A stretch of DNA of 18,805 nucleotides. It comes from Alkanindiges sp. GTDB taxonomy: Bacteria > Pseudomonadota > Gammaproteobacteria > Pseudomonadales > Moraxellaceae. The stretch is from assembly GCA_030152125.1 (NCBI GenBank), contig JASLIR010000195.1:1-18805 (forward strand), read 5' to 3'. The translations under genes and the position numbers were made by a program. How positions within the stretch are numbered: position 1 is the first letter of the stretch; the number at the start of each line of letters is the position of its first letter. The notes beneath the pieces are model-generated. The model did no database searches. It saw nothing but the letters and a program-made list of their open reading frames with translations, and was not told the origin of the DNA. This document shows positions 1-8,241 of the stretch, one piece after another.

Positions 1-40
1 TTTGTCACATCATCCTTGTAAATTAGAATGGGGAATACCA

Positions 41-2218
41 ATGTCAAGCTTTGCCCGATTTAGCCTGCGCCCGTTAAGCGTAGCCGTGCAACTCTCTTTT
101 TTTGGCATGCTTTGCGTGAGTGCAGGTGCCTATGCGAATGAAGATGAAGCACCGAATACGCTGCCAAAAATTACCCTTAAGGCGACTAAAACCGCTAAAA
201 ATGAGGTAAAGGGTTACAAGGCAAGCCGTAGCAGCGCTGGCACCAAAACGGATACTCCTTTAAACGAAGTACCACAATCTATTTCTGTAGTAACCAAAGA
301 CCAGATTAAGGACCAGGGCGCGCAAAGCATTGCCGAATCCTTACGTTATAGTGCCGGTGTGACCGCAGAACCGTATGGTGTGGATAACCGTGGCGAATAT
401 TTTTCCCTGCGTGGTGGTAGCTCGGGTGAAGTAGTGCTGGATGGTTTACGCCAGCCATTGGTGGGCTGGTGGGGCAGTATTAAGGATGAACCATACTCCC
501 TTGAGCGGGTAGAGGTGATCCGTGGACCATCTGCAGTGACTTATGGCCAGAATCCTCCCGGCGGTCTGGTTAACCTGGTCAGCAAACAGCCACAAGCCGT
601 AGCAAAGCGGGAAGTTTCCCTGCAATACGGTAGTTTTGAGCATAAACAGGCGACCTTTGATTTTACCGGCCCAATCGATGATGAAGGTAAAGTGCTGTAC
701 CGGGTGATTGGCCTGAAGAAAGACAGCGGTACACAAGTCAACTATGCCAAAAATGAGCGTGATTTTTTGTCGGCTGCTGTAACCTATTTGCCTGCAGATG
801 GCACTAAGCTGACGGTATATGGACAATACCAGAAAGATGATAGTGGCAATACCAATGCATTTTTACCGTGGGAGGGTACATTAAAGCCAGCAAAAGGTGG
901 CCTGCCAAAAGTATCGGATAAATTGTTTGTTGGTGAACCAGACTGGGACAATTATGGCGCTGAGCGTAAGCGCTTTGGCTATGCGCTGGAGCAAAAGTTA
1001 TCTGATAACTGGACCTTAAGGCATAACTTCCGCGCTGATAATGTTGATGGTTCCTATAAATATGCCTACCTGGAGTGGTACAGGGAGAGTACGACTAAAA
1101 CCAGCTTATACCGTATGTTTGACATTGGCGAACCTACATCAAATACTGTAGGTACAGACCTACAGTTAGAGGGCAAACTTAATTTAGGCAGCTTCCAGCA
1201 TACCTTGTTTTTTGGTACCGATTACTCCTATGCACGATCAACGAATCCAACCAACGGCATGACCGCACAGGATGCTAATGGCAATGAAATTCCACTGGAT
1301 TTATATAATCCGGTGTATGGCAATGTGATAGAACCAACATTGGAAAATGGGCTTTACCCTGTTGATTACACGCCAACTGTAGCGATTCAGCGTGGGTTTA
1401 GCTTTCAGGACCAGATTAAATATAATGACCGTTTTGTGTTTGTGGCGGGGGTACGCCATGATACCGCTATCTCCAAGCGCAAAAATAGTGATAAAGCTCA
1501 GAATGATGATGCCGCATGGTCTAAGCGTTTAGGCTTTGTCTATTTAGGCGATTATGGCCTATCTCCTTATGTCAGCTATAGTGAATCCTTTGTAGCGCAA
1601 GCTGATTTGGATGCTAATGACTTTCCACTTAAACCAAAACGTGGAGAGCAGTATGAGCTTGGGCTAAAGTGGATGCCAACGGATCAAAATTTTAGCGTAA
1701 CAGCAGCTATTTTTAATCTGAAGGAAAAAAATCGGGCAAAATCGAACGCTCCCGCCAAGGGAAGTACTGCTTTGGGCGAAGTAACGGTTAAGGGTGCGGA
1801 AATAGAGGCTAAAGGCACGCTGGACCAGACATCCTTTATTGCGGGCTATACCTATACGGATGCAAAAGATACCTCTAATAGTAATAAGGGTGATCAGTTA
1901 GAAACGATTCCCAAACATACTGCCTCAGCCTGGGTAAAGCAGCAGTTTAGCGTGGCGGGTATTGAAGGCTTTAATGCTGGTGCCGGCGTGCGTTATTTAG
2001 GTAAAAACTGGGGTTTGCTCGACAACAAAGCCAATGTAAGTGTGCCTGCCGTTACCCTGTTTGATGCCATGCTGAGCTATGATTATCAGGACTGGGGTAT
2101 TTCCTTAAATGCGAAAAACCTGACTGATAAGGAATATATTGCTACTTGTCTGGGCCGTGGCGACTGCTGGTTTGGTAGCCGCCGCTCCGTGATTGGCACT
2201 TTGACCTATCGCTGGTAA
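41..2218 (+). CDS. TonB-dependent siderophore receptor
   Basis: Outer-membrane receptor that imports a ferric siderophore using TonB-ExbBD energy. The ATG at 41 is preferred: it follows GGGGA at 7 nt and begins a typical signal peptide (hydrophobic core, cleavage about after Ala32, SAGAYA|NEDE). The upstream TTG at position 2 would only add 13 residues that spoil the signal. The protein is 725 aa. A TonB-box-like LPKITLKATK (about 41-50) is followed by the plug domain (LNEVPQSISVV, then RVEVIRGPSAVTYGQNPPGGLVNLV) and a long beta-barrel ending in aromatic TYRW, as in outer-membrane barrels. Cys703 and Cys709 near the end (TCLGRGDCWFG) match a feature I recall in FhuA/FhuE/FoxA-type hydroxamate receptors. 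The exact ligand cannot be read from sequence. Its upstream promoter and any Fur site lie outside the window. Codons are more A/T-ending than in feoB or hom. Confidence 0.93.
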   Translation: MSSFARFSLRPLSVAVQLSFFGMLCVSAGAYANEDEAPNTLPKITLKATKTAKNEVKGYKASRSSAGTKTDTPLNEVPQSISVVTKDQIKDQGAQSIAESLRYSAGVTAEPYGVDNRGEYFSLRGGSSGEVVLDGLRQPLVGWWGSIKDEPYSLERVEVIRGPSAVTYGQNPPGGLVNLVSKQPQAVAKREVSLQYGSFEHKQATFDFTGPIDDEGKVLYRVIGLKKDSGTQVNYAKNERDFLSAAVTYLPADGTKLTVYGQYQKDDSGNTNAFLPWEGTLKPAKGGLPKVSDKLFVGEPDWDNYGAERKRFGYALEQKLSDNWTLRHNFRADNVDGSYKYAYLEWYRESTTKTSLYRMFDIGEPTSNTVGTDLQLEGKLNLGSFQHTLFFGTDYSYARSTNPTNGMTAQDANGNEIPLDLYNPVYGNVIEPTLENGLYPVDYTPTVAIQRGFSFQDQIKYNDRFVFVAGVRHDTAISKRKNSDKAQNDDAAWSKRLGFVYLGDYGLSPYVSYSESFVAQADLDANDFPLKPKRGEQYELGLKWMPTDQNFSVTAAIFNLKEKNRAKSNAPAKGSTALGEVTVKGAEIEAKGTLDQTSFIAGYTYTDAKDTSNSNKGDQLETIPKHTASAWVKQQFSVAGIEGFNAGAGVRYLGKNWGLLDNKANVSVPAVTLFDAMLSYDYQDWGISLNAKNLTDKEYIATCLGRGDCWFGSRRSVIGTLTYRW

Positions 2219-2256
2219 AGCAGCCTTGAGCTGGTAAAGCAGCCTTGTGCTGATAA
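2211..2256 (+). repeat. 19-nt tandem repeat across the receptor stop codon
   Basis: The 18-mer GCTGGTAAAGCAGCCTTG occurs at 2211-2228 and again at 2230-2247, each followed by one variable base (A, then T). A third partial copy starts at 2249 (GCTGATAAA). Each unit carries a TGG TAA or TGA TAA, so the stop codon itself has been copied. This looks like a recent slippage duplication between the receptor stop and the terminator. Confidence 0.85.
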
Positions 2257-2287
2257 AAAAATCCCCGGCTTATGCCGGGGATTTTTT
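2256..2287. terminator. Bidirectional intrinsic terminator between receptor and pilR
   Basis: A perfect 14-bp stem (2256-2269 with 2274-2287, core ATCCCCGGC/GCCGGGGAT) closes a TTAT loop. A-tract and T-tract flank the GC core, so it works in both directions for the convergent receptor and pilR genes. The pilR stop codon (2286-2288, TAA on the minus strand) lies inside one arm. Confidence 0.92.
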
Positions 2288-3755
2288 ATTCCTCATCATC
2301 ACCTTCGCTATCCAGGCCGAATTTTTTCAGCCGGTAGCGTAAGGAGCGGAAAGTCATGCCCAGTTTTTTGGCAGCTACGGTCCTGTTCCAGAAGGAAGTT
2401 TCCAGTGCCTGCAAAATTAACTGCTTTTCAATATTTTCCAGATAAGCTTCCAGTCCTTCCGTCGGCAGGGCCTGTGGTGCTTTGGCTGTGCCAGTGGCTG
2501 CTACCGGTGCAGTATCTTTTTCCACTGCATGGGTTAATTCCGGGATATGCGTGGCAGTTAAGACCGGTATTGAGCCCAGTGGTGCGGTGTAGGCGGCGCC
2601 ATGCTCCGGGTTGATTTGCAGCGATTCCGGTAAAATTTCCTGTCCGTCGCTTAGGGTCAGCGCGCGCTCCAGAATATTATTCAGTTCGCGCACGTTACCG
2701 GGAAAGCTATAGTTTAACAGTACCTGTTTAACCGCTGGAGACAGGGTAGGCTTGGCAATGCCCCAGTCCTGACAGATTTGATCAATAAAATTATTGGCTA
2801 GCAGCAGGATATCCTGTCCACGATCCCGCAAGGGCGGCAGGTTAATTTCAATCACATGCAGGCGATAGTATAAATCCTGCCGGAACAGGCCTTGCTGTAC
2901 CAGTTGTTGCAGGTTTTTATGCGTGGCACTCAAAATACGGATATCAACACTGATTTCCTGTTGCGAGCCAATCGGGCGAATTTTCTTTTCCTGAATGGCG
3001 CGCAGCAATTTCACCTGCATGGTCAGCGGCAGGTCGGCCACTTCGTCCAGAAACAGGGTGCCGCCCTGTGCAGACTGAAACAGGCCAATTTTGTCTTCGG
3101 TAGCGCCGGTAAAGCTGCCTTTCTTGTGTCCAAAAAATTCACTTTCCATGAGTTCGCTAGGAATCGCACCGCAGTTGACTGGTACAAAAGAGCCATTGCT
3201 GCGTGGCCCCAGCAAGTGGATCAGACGTGCTGCAACCTCTTTACCTGTACCCGATTCGCCACTGATATACACGGGTGCCTGCGAGCGTGCCAGTTTATGC
3301 AGGGTTGCTTTCAGTTGCAGCATCACCGGGGATTCCCCGATCATCAGGCGCTGTTCTATGCTGTTGTTGGACAGGGGGGCCTGTGCATTCACTTTTAATG
3401 CCTGCTCAATCAGGGTTTTTAGGCGCGGCAGTTCAATCGGTTTGCTGACAAAGTCGAAGGCACCAGCCTTGAGGGCATCAATGGCAATATCCATGCTGCC
3501 GTAAGCGGTAATCACCGCAACAGGTAACTGGGGGTAAAGCTGATTGATCTCGCGTACCAGATTCAGGCCACTACCATCCGGCAGGTTTAAATCGGTGAGG
3601 CAAATATCAAAGGTATGCTTTTTCAGCAAGGCCTTGGCTTGTAGCAAACAGTCGGCAACATAGCAGTCGATATCCATACGCTTGAGCGTCATTCGCATCA
3701 ATAAGCGTAAATCTTCTTCATCATCTACAACAAGAGCGAGGGGACGAGTTTGCAT
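2286..3755 (-). CDS. pilR: PilR, sigma-54-dependent response regulator of type IV pili
   Basis: Cytoplasmic NtrC-family activator, partner of the PilS kinase encoded just upstream; in relatives it drives sigma-54 transcription of the pilin gene. Two ATGs stand in tandem (3758, 3755). AAGGA lies 2 nt from the first and 5 nt from the second, so 3755 is chosen (489 aa). Domains: receiver 5-120 with acidic DDE at 11-13, phospho-acceptor Asp55 and Lys105; AAA+ domain about 138-365 with Walker A GESGTGKE (166-173), GSFTGA sigma-54 contact loop (213-218) and Walker B GGTLFLDE (231-238); Fis-type helix-turn-helix about 441-480 (NRTVAAKKLGMTFRSLRYRL). Ser in place of Ala in the GAFTGA motif is, from memory, usual for PilR. 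The 380-435 linker is low-complexity Ala/Thr/Pro. The pilS stop is about 41 nt upstream, so the two are likely co-transcribed. Confidence 0.94.
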   Translation of the reverse strand: MQTRPLALVVDDEEDLRLLMRMTLKRMDIDCYVADCLLQAKALLKKHTFDICLTDLNLPDGSGLNLVREINQLYPQLPVAVITAYGSMDIAIDALKAGAFDFVSKPIELPRLKTLIEQALKVNAQAPLSNNSIEQRLMIGESPVMLQLKATLHKLARSQAPVYISGESGTGKEVAARLIHLLGPRSNGSFVPVNCGAIPSELMESEFFGHKKGSFTGATEDKIGLFQSAQGGTLFLDEVADLPLTMQVKLLRAIQEKKIRPIGSQQEISVDIRILSATHKNLQQLVQQGLFRQDLYYRLHVIEINLPPLRDRGQDILLLANNFIDQICQDWGIAKPTLSPAVKQVLLNYSFPGNVRELNNILERALTLSDGQEILPESLQINPEHGAAYTAPLGSIPVLTATHIPELTHAVEKDTAPVAATGTAKAPQALPTEGLEAYLENIEKQLILQALETSFWNRTVAAKKLGMTFRSLRYRLKKFGLDSEGDDEE

Positions 3756-3796
3756 CATGATCCTTCATGACAAATCATATACAAGAAAGGGTAAGC

Positions 3797-5419
3797 CTAA
3801 CACGACTTGCCGTGTAAGCGGAAGATAATACGGAAGCATGCACCATGAGTTTGTGGCACATAAATCAGCCTTGCGCCATTTGCATCACAAAAAGACTTGG
3901 ATAAATACAATCCCAGGCCGGTGCCATTGGCTTCGGTGGTAAAAAAAGGCTCAAACAGGGTTTTAACGGCATCGGCACTTAAGCCCGGGCCAGAGTCCAT
4001 CACATCCAGAATCACCTGACGTTCTTCCTGACTGCCCAGTACCCGTACCACCGGGTGTTCATGCAGTTTTTTGCTGTGGTGTACGGCGTTTTGCAGCAGG
4101 TTGATCACCACATGCTGTAATTGCAAAGGGTCAAACCATATCTTTAGGGACGTTTGCAGCTGCATATCGATATAGGCAGCAATGCCGGGCAGACTATCAT
4201 TGATCAGCGCCGGCAGCATTTCACCCAGGTCAATACATTCCGGGGTGGCAGATTTGCGCCGCGACATTTGCAATACATTTTCAATGGTCTGATCCAGGCG
4301 CTTGGTCTGCTTCTGGATAAGGCCCAGTAATTCCTGATCGGTTGCTTCCAGCTGGCTTTCCGCCATCAGCTCGCTGGCCTGGCTAATGGCTGCCAGCGGG
4401 TTACGTACTTCATGCGCAATGCTGGCGGTAAGCTGGCCCAGGGCGGCCAGTTTTAGCTGCTGTACCTGCTGGTTAATTTTATACAGGCTTTGCAGGCTAA
4501 TCAGGGTATAGGCCTGTTCGCCACGGGTTTGCAACGGCGTTAATTGCACACTGACATCCTGCAGGGCATTCTGGTTATGCAGGATAAACTCCAGGGCTCC
4601 CTGTTCCAGCGCATGCTGGACACGGTGTGCCAGGGTGGCATTAAACTGTTCCAGTGGTGAGGCAATCAGCTCCCCCATAGGCAGCTGGCGCGAAAATACC
4701 AGTTGTTGTGCGGCTTTATTAATCAGCACAATCTGTTGCGTATCATCCAGTACCAGCAAGCCGGTTTGGTTCTGTTCAATAATTTGCTGGTTAATATATT
4801 GTAGCTGCCTGATTTTCTTTGAGCTATCCAGCGCCAGCTGCTCAACAATGTTTAAGCGGCGGCTAATCAGCTGCGCAAAGAAAGACAGTGCTACAAAGCT
4901 CAGGCCCAGCAGGGCGGCACTACCAATACTACGGGCATTGGCCTCTTGCGCCAGGCTATAAAAAAACTGCTGGTAAATAACCGTAATGGCGGCAAACAGG
5001 GCAACTGCCAGGGCCCGGCCAGCCGGTAGCAGCATATTGGCTGCCATTACTACCACCATGTACAGCATGGACATTTGCAGGCTGGGGCCACCATTGGCAT
5101 ACAGCATGAGGGTGAGTGCGCAGACGTCAATCACCAGCATCAGGGTGGTATGGTTTTCAATGGGTTTGGGCCAGTGCCGTAAAATCACGTAGGACATCAG
5201 GCTGATAAAGGCATAGCCACCAAGGGCATTCAGGTACAGATAGGGCGCACTGGCACCAAGAATCGGGTTGTTCAGACTCAGCAGGAACAATCCGATCAGG
5301 AAAAATGACAGCGCCAGACGGTAGCCGGAATAAATAAGGCTTAAACGGTGCAGGATATCCTGATTGGGTGTTGAGGCCGGCGCAATAAAGAATTTTTGTA
5401 GTTTGGTCCAGACACCCAT
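3797..5419 (-). CDS. pilS: PilS, membrane sensor histidine kinase
   Basis: Inner-membrane kinase that phosphorylates PilR; in Pseudomonas PilS monitors pilin in the membrane. The frame is open to a GTG at 5473, but that codon has no ribosome site and the extra 18 residues look non-protein-like. The ATG at 5419 has GGGA 6 nt upstream and is chosen (540 aa). About six hydrophobic helices fill residues 32-185 with no large periplasmic domain, which matches PilS. A PAS-like segment follows (about 212-320, GLLVLDDTQQIVLINKAA). The H-box is ASIAHEVRNPLAAI with phospho-acceptor His336. The ATPase domain has the N-box with Asn444 (NLLQNAVHHS), DSGPG near 475-479 and GTGLGLYL at 499-506. All catalytic motifs are intact. 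It precedes pilR and follows the gacA-like gene on the same strand. Confidence 0.93.
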   Translation of the reverse strand: MGVWTKLQKFFIAPASTPNQDILHRLSLIYSGYRLALSFFLIGLFLLSLNNPILGASAPYLYLNALGGYAFISLMSYVILRHWPKPIENHTTLMLVIDVCALTLMLYANGGPSLQMSMLYMVVVMAANMLLPAGRALAVALFAAITVIYQQFFYSLAQEANARSIGSAALLGLSFVALSFFAQLISRRLNIVEQLALDSSKKIRQLQYINQQIIEQNQTGLLVLDDTQQIVLINKAAQQLVFSRQLPMGELIASPLEQFNATLAHRVQHALEQGALEFILHNQNALQDVSVQLTPLQTRGEQAYTLISLQSLYKINQQVQQLKLAALGQLTASIAHEVRNPLAAISQASELMAESQLEATDQELLGLIQKQTKRLDQTIENVLQMSRRKSATPECIDLGEMLPALINDSLPGIAAYIDMQLQTSLKIWFDPLQLQHVVINLLQNAVHHSKKLHEHPVVRVLGSQEERQVILDVMDSGPGLSADAVKTLFEPFFTTEANGTGLGLYLSKSFCDANGARLIYVPQTHGACFRIIFRLHGKSC

Positions 5420-5536
5420 TGGTTTTCCCGTTCTTCCATGTGGTTGTGCCGGGGTTACGGACCCCATAGGCACAAATTAACTGATATGCTGCGCTTATAC
5501 CTGCAGTATAAAGCAAGCCATATTGCGCTTATGCGA

Positions 5537-5562
5537 CGTTATGGCTTAATCAGGCCATAACG
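5537..5562 (-). other. Hairpin across the 3' end of the gacA-like gene
   Basis: A perfect 9-bp inverted repeat, CGTTATGGC (5537-5545) and GCCATAACG (5554-5562), with an 8-nt loop. It covers the last codons and stop of the gacA-like gene. No T-tract follows on the minus strand, so it is not a classical terminator; it may stabilise the 3' end or reduce read-through into pilS. Confidence 0.6.
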
Positions 5563-6174
5563 GATGGCCAGATGCGTCAGTTTAACATCACTGTCTACAT
5601 TTAACTTTTCAAAAATACGGTAGCGGTAAGTATTTACTGTTTTAACGCTGACAAAAATACGGTCGGCAATTTCCTGTGCGCTGACACAATTGACTACCAT
5701 CATGGCCACCTGCATTTCCCGTTCGGATAACAGGTCAAACGGTGATTGTGCCTGTTCAGACAAATAACTGCTGGCTATCTGCTCGGCAATGTCGGCGCTA
5801 AAGTATTTACCGCCCTGCATGACCTTTTTAATGGCCCGCACCATTTCGGCCATTGGCGCACCCTTGGTGATATAACCCTTGGCACCAGCCTTGAGCAATA
5901 AGGAGGGGTAGGGCTCTTCCGCCAGGCCGCTGACAGCCAGTACTTTTACCCCATCCACGCTTTGCAGCAGGCGCCTGGTGGTTTCAACACCACCTATACC
6001 CGGCATATTAACGTCCAGCAGCACCACATCAGGGTGTTCACGGCGGGCAATATCAATTGCCATTTCACCTGACTCGGCCTGACCAATCACTTGAATCTCA
6101 GGTGTGTCAGCGAGCATACGACAAATACCTGTTCGAACCAGTTCGTGGTCATCTACGACGAGGACTTTAATCAA
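5539..6174 (-). CDS. gacA: GacA/UvrY-family response regulator
   Basis: NarL/FixJ-type regulator, 211 aa. GacA/UvrY proteins, phosphorylated by GacS/BarA, activate small RNAs that titrate CsrA/RsmA. Receiver domain 1-120: acidic pair D8-D9, phospho-acceptor Asp54 in VVLLDVNMPGIGG, Lys104 in ITKGA. LuxR-type helix-turn-helix about 149-205 (LLSEREMQVAMMVV, SVKTVNTYRYRIFEKL). The MIKVLVVDDHELVRTGICRMLAD opening and the SPFDLLSERE linker match GacA closely as I remember it. The start is TTG at 6174, supported by AAGGAG 8 nt upstream; no ATG is available nearby. The Gac sensor kinase is not in the window. It is divergent from pbpG and lies 120 nt upstream of pilS on the same strand, with a hairpin at its end. 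Confidence 0.9.
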   Translation of the reverse strand: MIKVLVVDDHELVRTGICRMLADTPEIQVIGQAESGEMAIDIARREHPDVVLLDVNMPGIGGVETTRRLLQSVDGVKVLAVSGLAEEPYPSLLLKAGAKGYITKGAPMAEMVRAIKKVMQGGKYFSADIAEQIASSYLSEQAQSPFDLLSEREMQVAMMVVNCVSAQEIADRIFVSVKTVNTYRYRIFEKLNVDSDVKLTHLAIRYGLIKP

Positions 6175-6355
6175 ACCGTGCTCTCCTTCACAAAAACTTA
6201 AGGTTTTTTGTTAATTACGGCGGAAAATGCTTGCAAACCTGCCTGCACTTTAGCCATTCTACATTCTAGCTCTAAATTTATGTCATTGCATGGTCATAAC
6301 GTTGAAATGACTATCAACCATGATCAGTGTCGGCATTTTTGCAGGAAGCGTCAAT

Positions 6356-7486
6356 ATGAAAAAACTAACTCTTGCGGCACGCTCTGCACAGTATATGCCG
6401 AAGCTGGCTCATTCGCGTCATATTTACTGTATCGCGTTAATGGCTGGCCTGCTGGGTGTATCCGGTTTAGGCCAAGCTGCTGTCAGCATCGAGCAGACAC
6501 CGCGGGCCAGCACGACTATTTCCACGCAGCTGAGTTCCGGCAACTCCGGTACGGCTGAAATTGCCTGGGCGTCGGATGAAAAAGCCAGCCGCCTGATGCG
6601 TGAAGATGACGATGGCGATGAGGTTCCGGTAGACGTTCGTTCGCTGCCTTCCTCACGTGCCGGCAATTTAACCAGCATTGTGGAACGGGTAAGCCAGCCG
6701 GTTCGCCAGCTGGGCAGTAACCTGGTGAGCAAGTTACAGGGCCAGCCGGATGTGCACGCCAACGCTGCACTGGTGCTGGATGCTGAAACCGGGGAAGTGC
6801 TGTACAGCAAGAATACCGATCGCGCACTGCCGATTGCCTCCATTACCAAGCTGATGACTGCGGTAGTAACTGCAGATGCACGCCTGAATATGGCAGAGCA
6901 GATTACTTTCCAGCCGGAAGATTTTATTGGCCCTAAACAGGCCAGCTCCACCCTGCGTGTGGGTGACCAGATGAACCGTGCTGAAGTATTGCTGGTTGCA
7001 CTGATGAAATCTGAAAATCCTGCTGCTGCTGCACTGGCACGTACCTATCCGGGTGGCCGCGAGTCATTTATGGCCGCCATGAACCAGAAAGCGCGCAGCT
7101 TGGGTATGATAGCAACTTTTTATGGTGACCCAACTGGCCTGGATTCGCGTAATGTGTCTTCTGCGCATGATTTAGGGGTGCTGGTGCGTACTGCTTACCA
7201 GTATGGCCTGATTCGCCAGTTTAGTACTACGCCACATTATGATTTCAACCTGGGTTACCGTGTATTGAAATCCAATAACACCAACTCTCTGGTACGAGAT
7301 GGCAGCTGGAATATCGGCTTGTCCAAAACCGGTTATATCAAAGAGGCTGGGCGTTGTGTGGTAATGCAGGCCAATGTCAACCAGCGCCCTGCAGTGATTG
7401 TATTGCTGGGTGCCGACAGCTCTGCTGCGCGTACTAATGATGCGACCAGTATTTTGACCTGGTTAAGCAGTGCCTTTGGCCGTTAA
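6356..7486 (+). CDS. pbpG: PBP7-type D-alanyl-D-alanine endopeptidase (peptidase S11)
   Basis: Periplasmic serine peptidase that cuts D-Ala-mesoDAP cross-links in peptidoglycan. The ATG at 6356 has AGGAAG 7 nt upstream and gives MKKLTLAARS; the in-frame ATG at 6320 lacks such a site. 376 aa. An N-terminal signal sequence has its core around residues 24-38 and probable cleavage near GLGQAA|VS. A poorly conserved linker (about 42-135) precedes the peptidase domain. Motifs: SxxK Ser162-Ile-Thr-Lys165 (IASITKLMTAV), SxN Ser219-Glu-Asn221 (LMKSENPAAAALA) and KTG 324-326 (LSKTGYIKEAGRC). The phrases YPGGRESFMAAMN and GDPTGLDSRNVSSAHDL are typical of PBP7 rather than PBP5/6, and there is no C-terminal amphipathic anchor. 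It is monocistronic: a terminator follows at once. Confidence 0.9.
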   Translation: MKKLTLAARSAQYMPKLAHSRHIYCIALMAGLLGVSGLGQAAVSIEQTPRASTTISTQLSSGNSGTAEIAWASDEKASRLMREDDDGDEVPVDVRSLPSSRAGNLTSIVERVSQPVRQLGSNLVSKLQGQPDVHANAALVLDAETGEVLYSKNTDRALPIASITKLMTAVVTADARLNMAEQITFQPEDFIGPKQASSTLRVGDQMNRAEVLLVALMKSENPAAAALARTYPGGRESFMAAMNQKARSLGMIATFYGDPTGLDSRNVSSAHDLGVLVRTAYQYGLIRQFSTTPHYDFNLGYRVLKSNNTNSLVRDGSWNIGLSKTGYIKEAGRCVVMQANVNQRPAVIVLLGADSSAARTNDATSILTWLSSAFGR

Positions 7487-7502
7487 TTTTTTATAGAACT
7501 TT

Positions 7503-7540
7503 AAAAACGGTTATGTGTAGCGTGCACATAGCCGTTTTTT
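7503..7540 (+). terminator. Intrinsic terminator of pbpG
   Basis: A 15-bp stem (7503-7517 with 7525-7539, AAAAACGGTTATGTG paired to CACATAGCCGTTTTT, with one G-U pair) and a 7-nt loop, ending in six T. It lies 16 nt past the pbpG stop and isolates pbpG from pnuC. Confidence 0.9.
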
Positions 7541-7601
7541 ATTGGGTGCTATTTAACTTATATGCCTATTATCATGCTTAAAAGATAGAATTTATACCAA
7601 T

Positions 7602-8240
7602 ATGCTTGATCAAATGCTCGCCTGGCTATTAAGCCCTGCCGTTGTGGTATGGGGTACACCGCTTTCCAATGCGGAATGCTTTGGCTTTCTATCCGGCTTG
7701 TGCTGTGTATGGCTAACCGTGATCAGAAGTATCTGGAATTTCCCGCTAGGGATTATTAACTGCGCACTACTGCTATTCCTGTTTTTTGAGCAACGCCTGT
7801 ATGCCGATGCCGGTCTACAAGTTTTCTTTATTGTGCTGGGCTTTCAGGGCTGGTTTTTATGGTTGCGCGGACGCATCGCGCAGCAGATTCCTGTAAGTGG
7901 CTTAAGTATCTGGCAGGTGCTGTACTGTGTGGCTGCAACCCTGCTGCTGGTGACAGGCTTATATTTCCTGCTGCTCTGGCTAAAAGGCAGCATTCCCTTA
8001 TTTGATGCTTTGATTACCGGTATGAGCTTAATGGCTCAGTTGTTACTCAATTTACGCAAGCTGGAAAACTGGCTGGTCTGGATTGCGGTGGATGTGATTT
8101 CCATACCGGTGTATGTGCATAAGGAGCTGTATTTAATAGCCTTGTTGTATGCTGTTTTTCTGTGTATGTGTGTTTATGGCTATTGGCAATGGCGCCGTTC
8201 GCTATCGATGCCTATACCGCTTATGGCGAAGGTTAGCTGA
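7602..8240 (+). CDS. pnuC: PnuC-family nicotinamide riboside transporter
   Basis: Inner-membrane facilitator for nicotinamide riboside, an NAD precursor; trapping depends on phosphorylation inside the cell, which the next gene can supply. 212 aa, normal for the family. About seven hydrophobic helices span the protein. Family signatures visible: GFLSGLCCVWLTV, then WNFPLGIIN (45-53), YADAGLQVFFIVLGFQGW (67-84) and ENWLVWIAVDVISIPVYV (155-172). The ATG at 7602 has no convincing ribosome site, so the start is less certain; the ATG at 7614 is no better. A weak promoter could be TTGGGT (7542) with TATTAT (7567), spacer 19. The stop is 1 nt before the nadR start, so translation is probably coupled. 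Confidence 0.92.
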   Translation: MLDQMLAWLLSPAVVVWGTPLSNAECFGFLSGLCCVWLTVIRSIWNFPLGIINCALLLFLFFEQRLYADAGLQVFFIVLGFQGWFLWLRGRIAQQIPVSGLSIWQVLYCVAATLLLVTGLYFLLLWLKGSIPLFDALITGMSLMAQLLLNLRKLENWLVWIAVDVISIPVYVHKELYLIALLYAVFLCMCVYGYWQWRRSLSMPIPLMAKVS

Positions 8241-8241
8241 T

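Noticed and set aside
3103-3120. GSFTGA instead of GAFTGA in PilR as a lost sigma-54 contact
   Set aside because: As I recall, PilR of Pseudomonas has the same GSFTGA loop and is active.
8149-8241. 31-residue N-terminal extension of NadR
   Set aside because: It overlaps the end of pnuC in another frame; the ATG at 8242 has a ribosome site and starts just before the nucleotidyltransferase motif.
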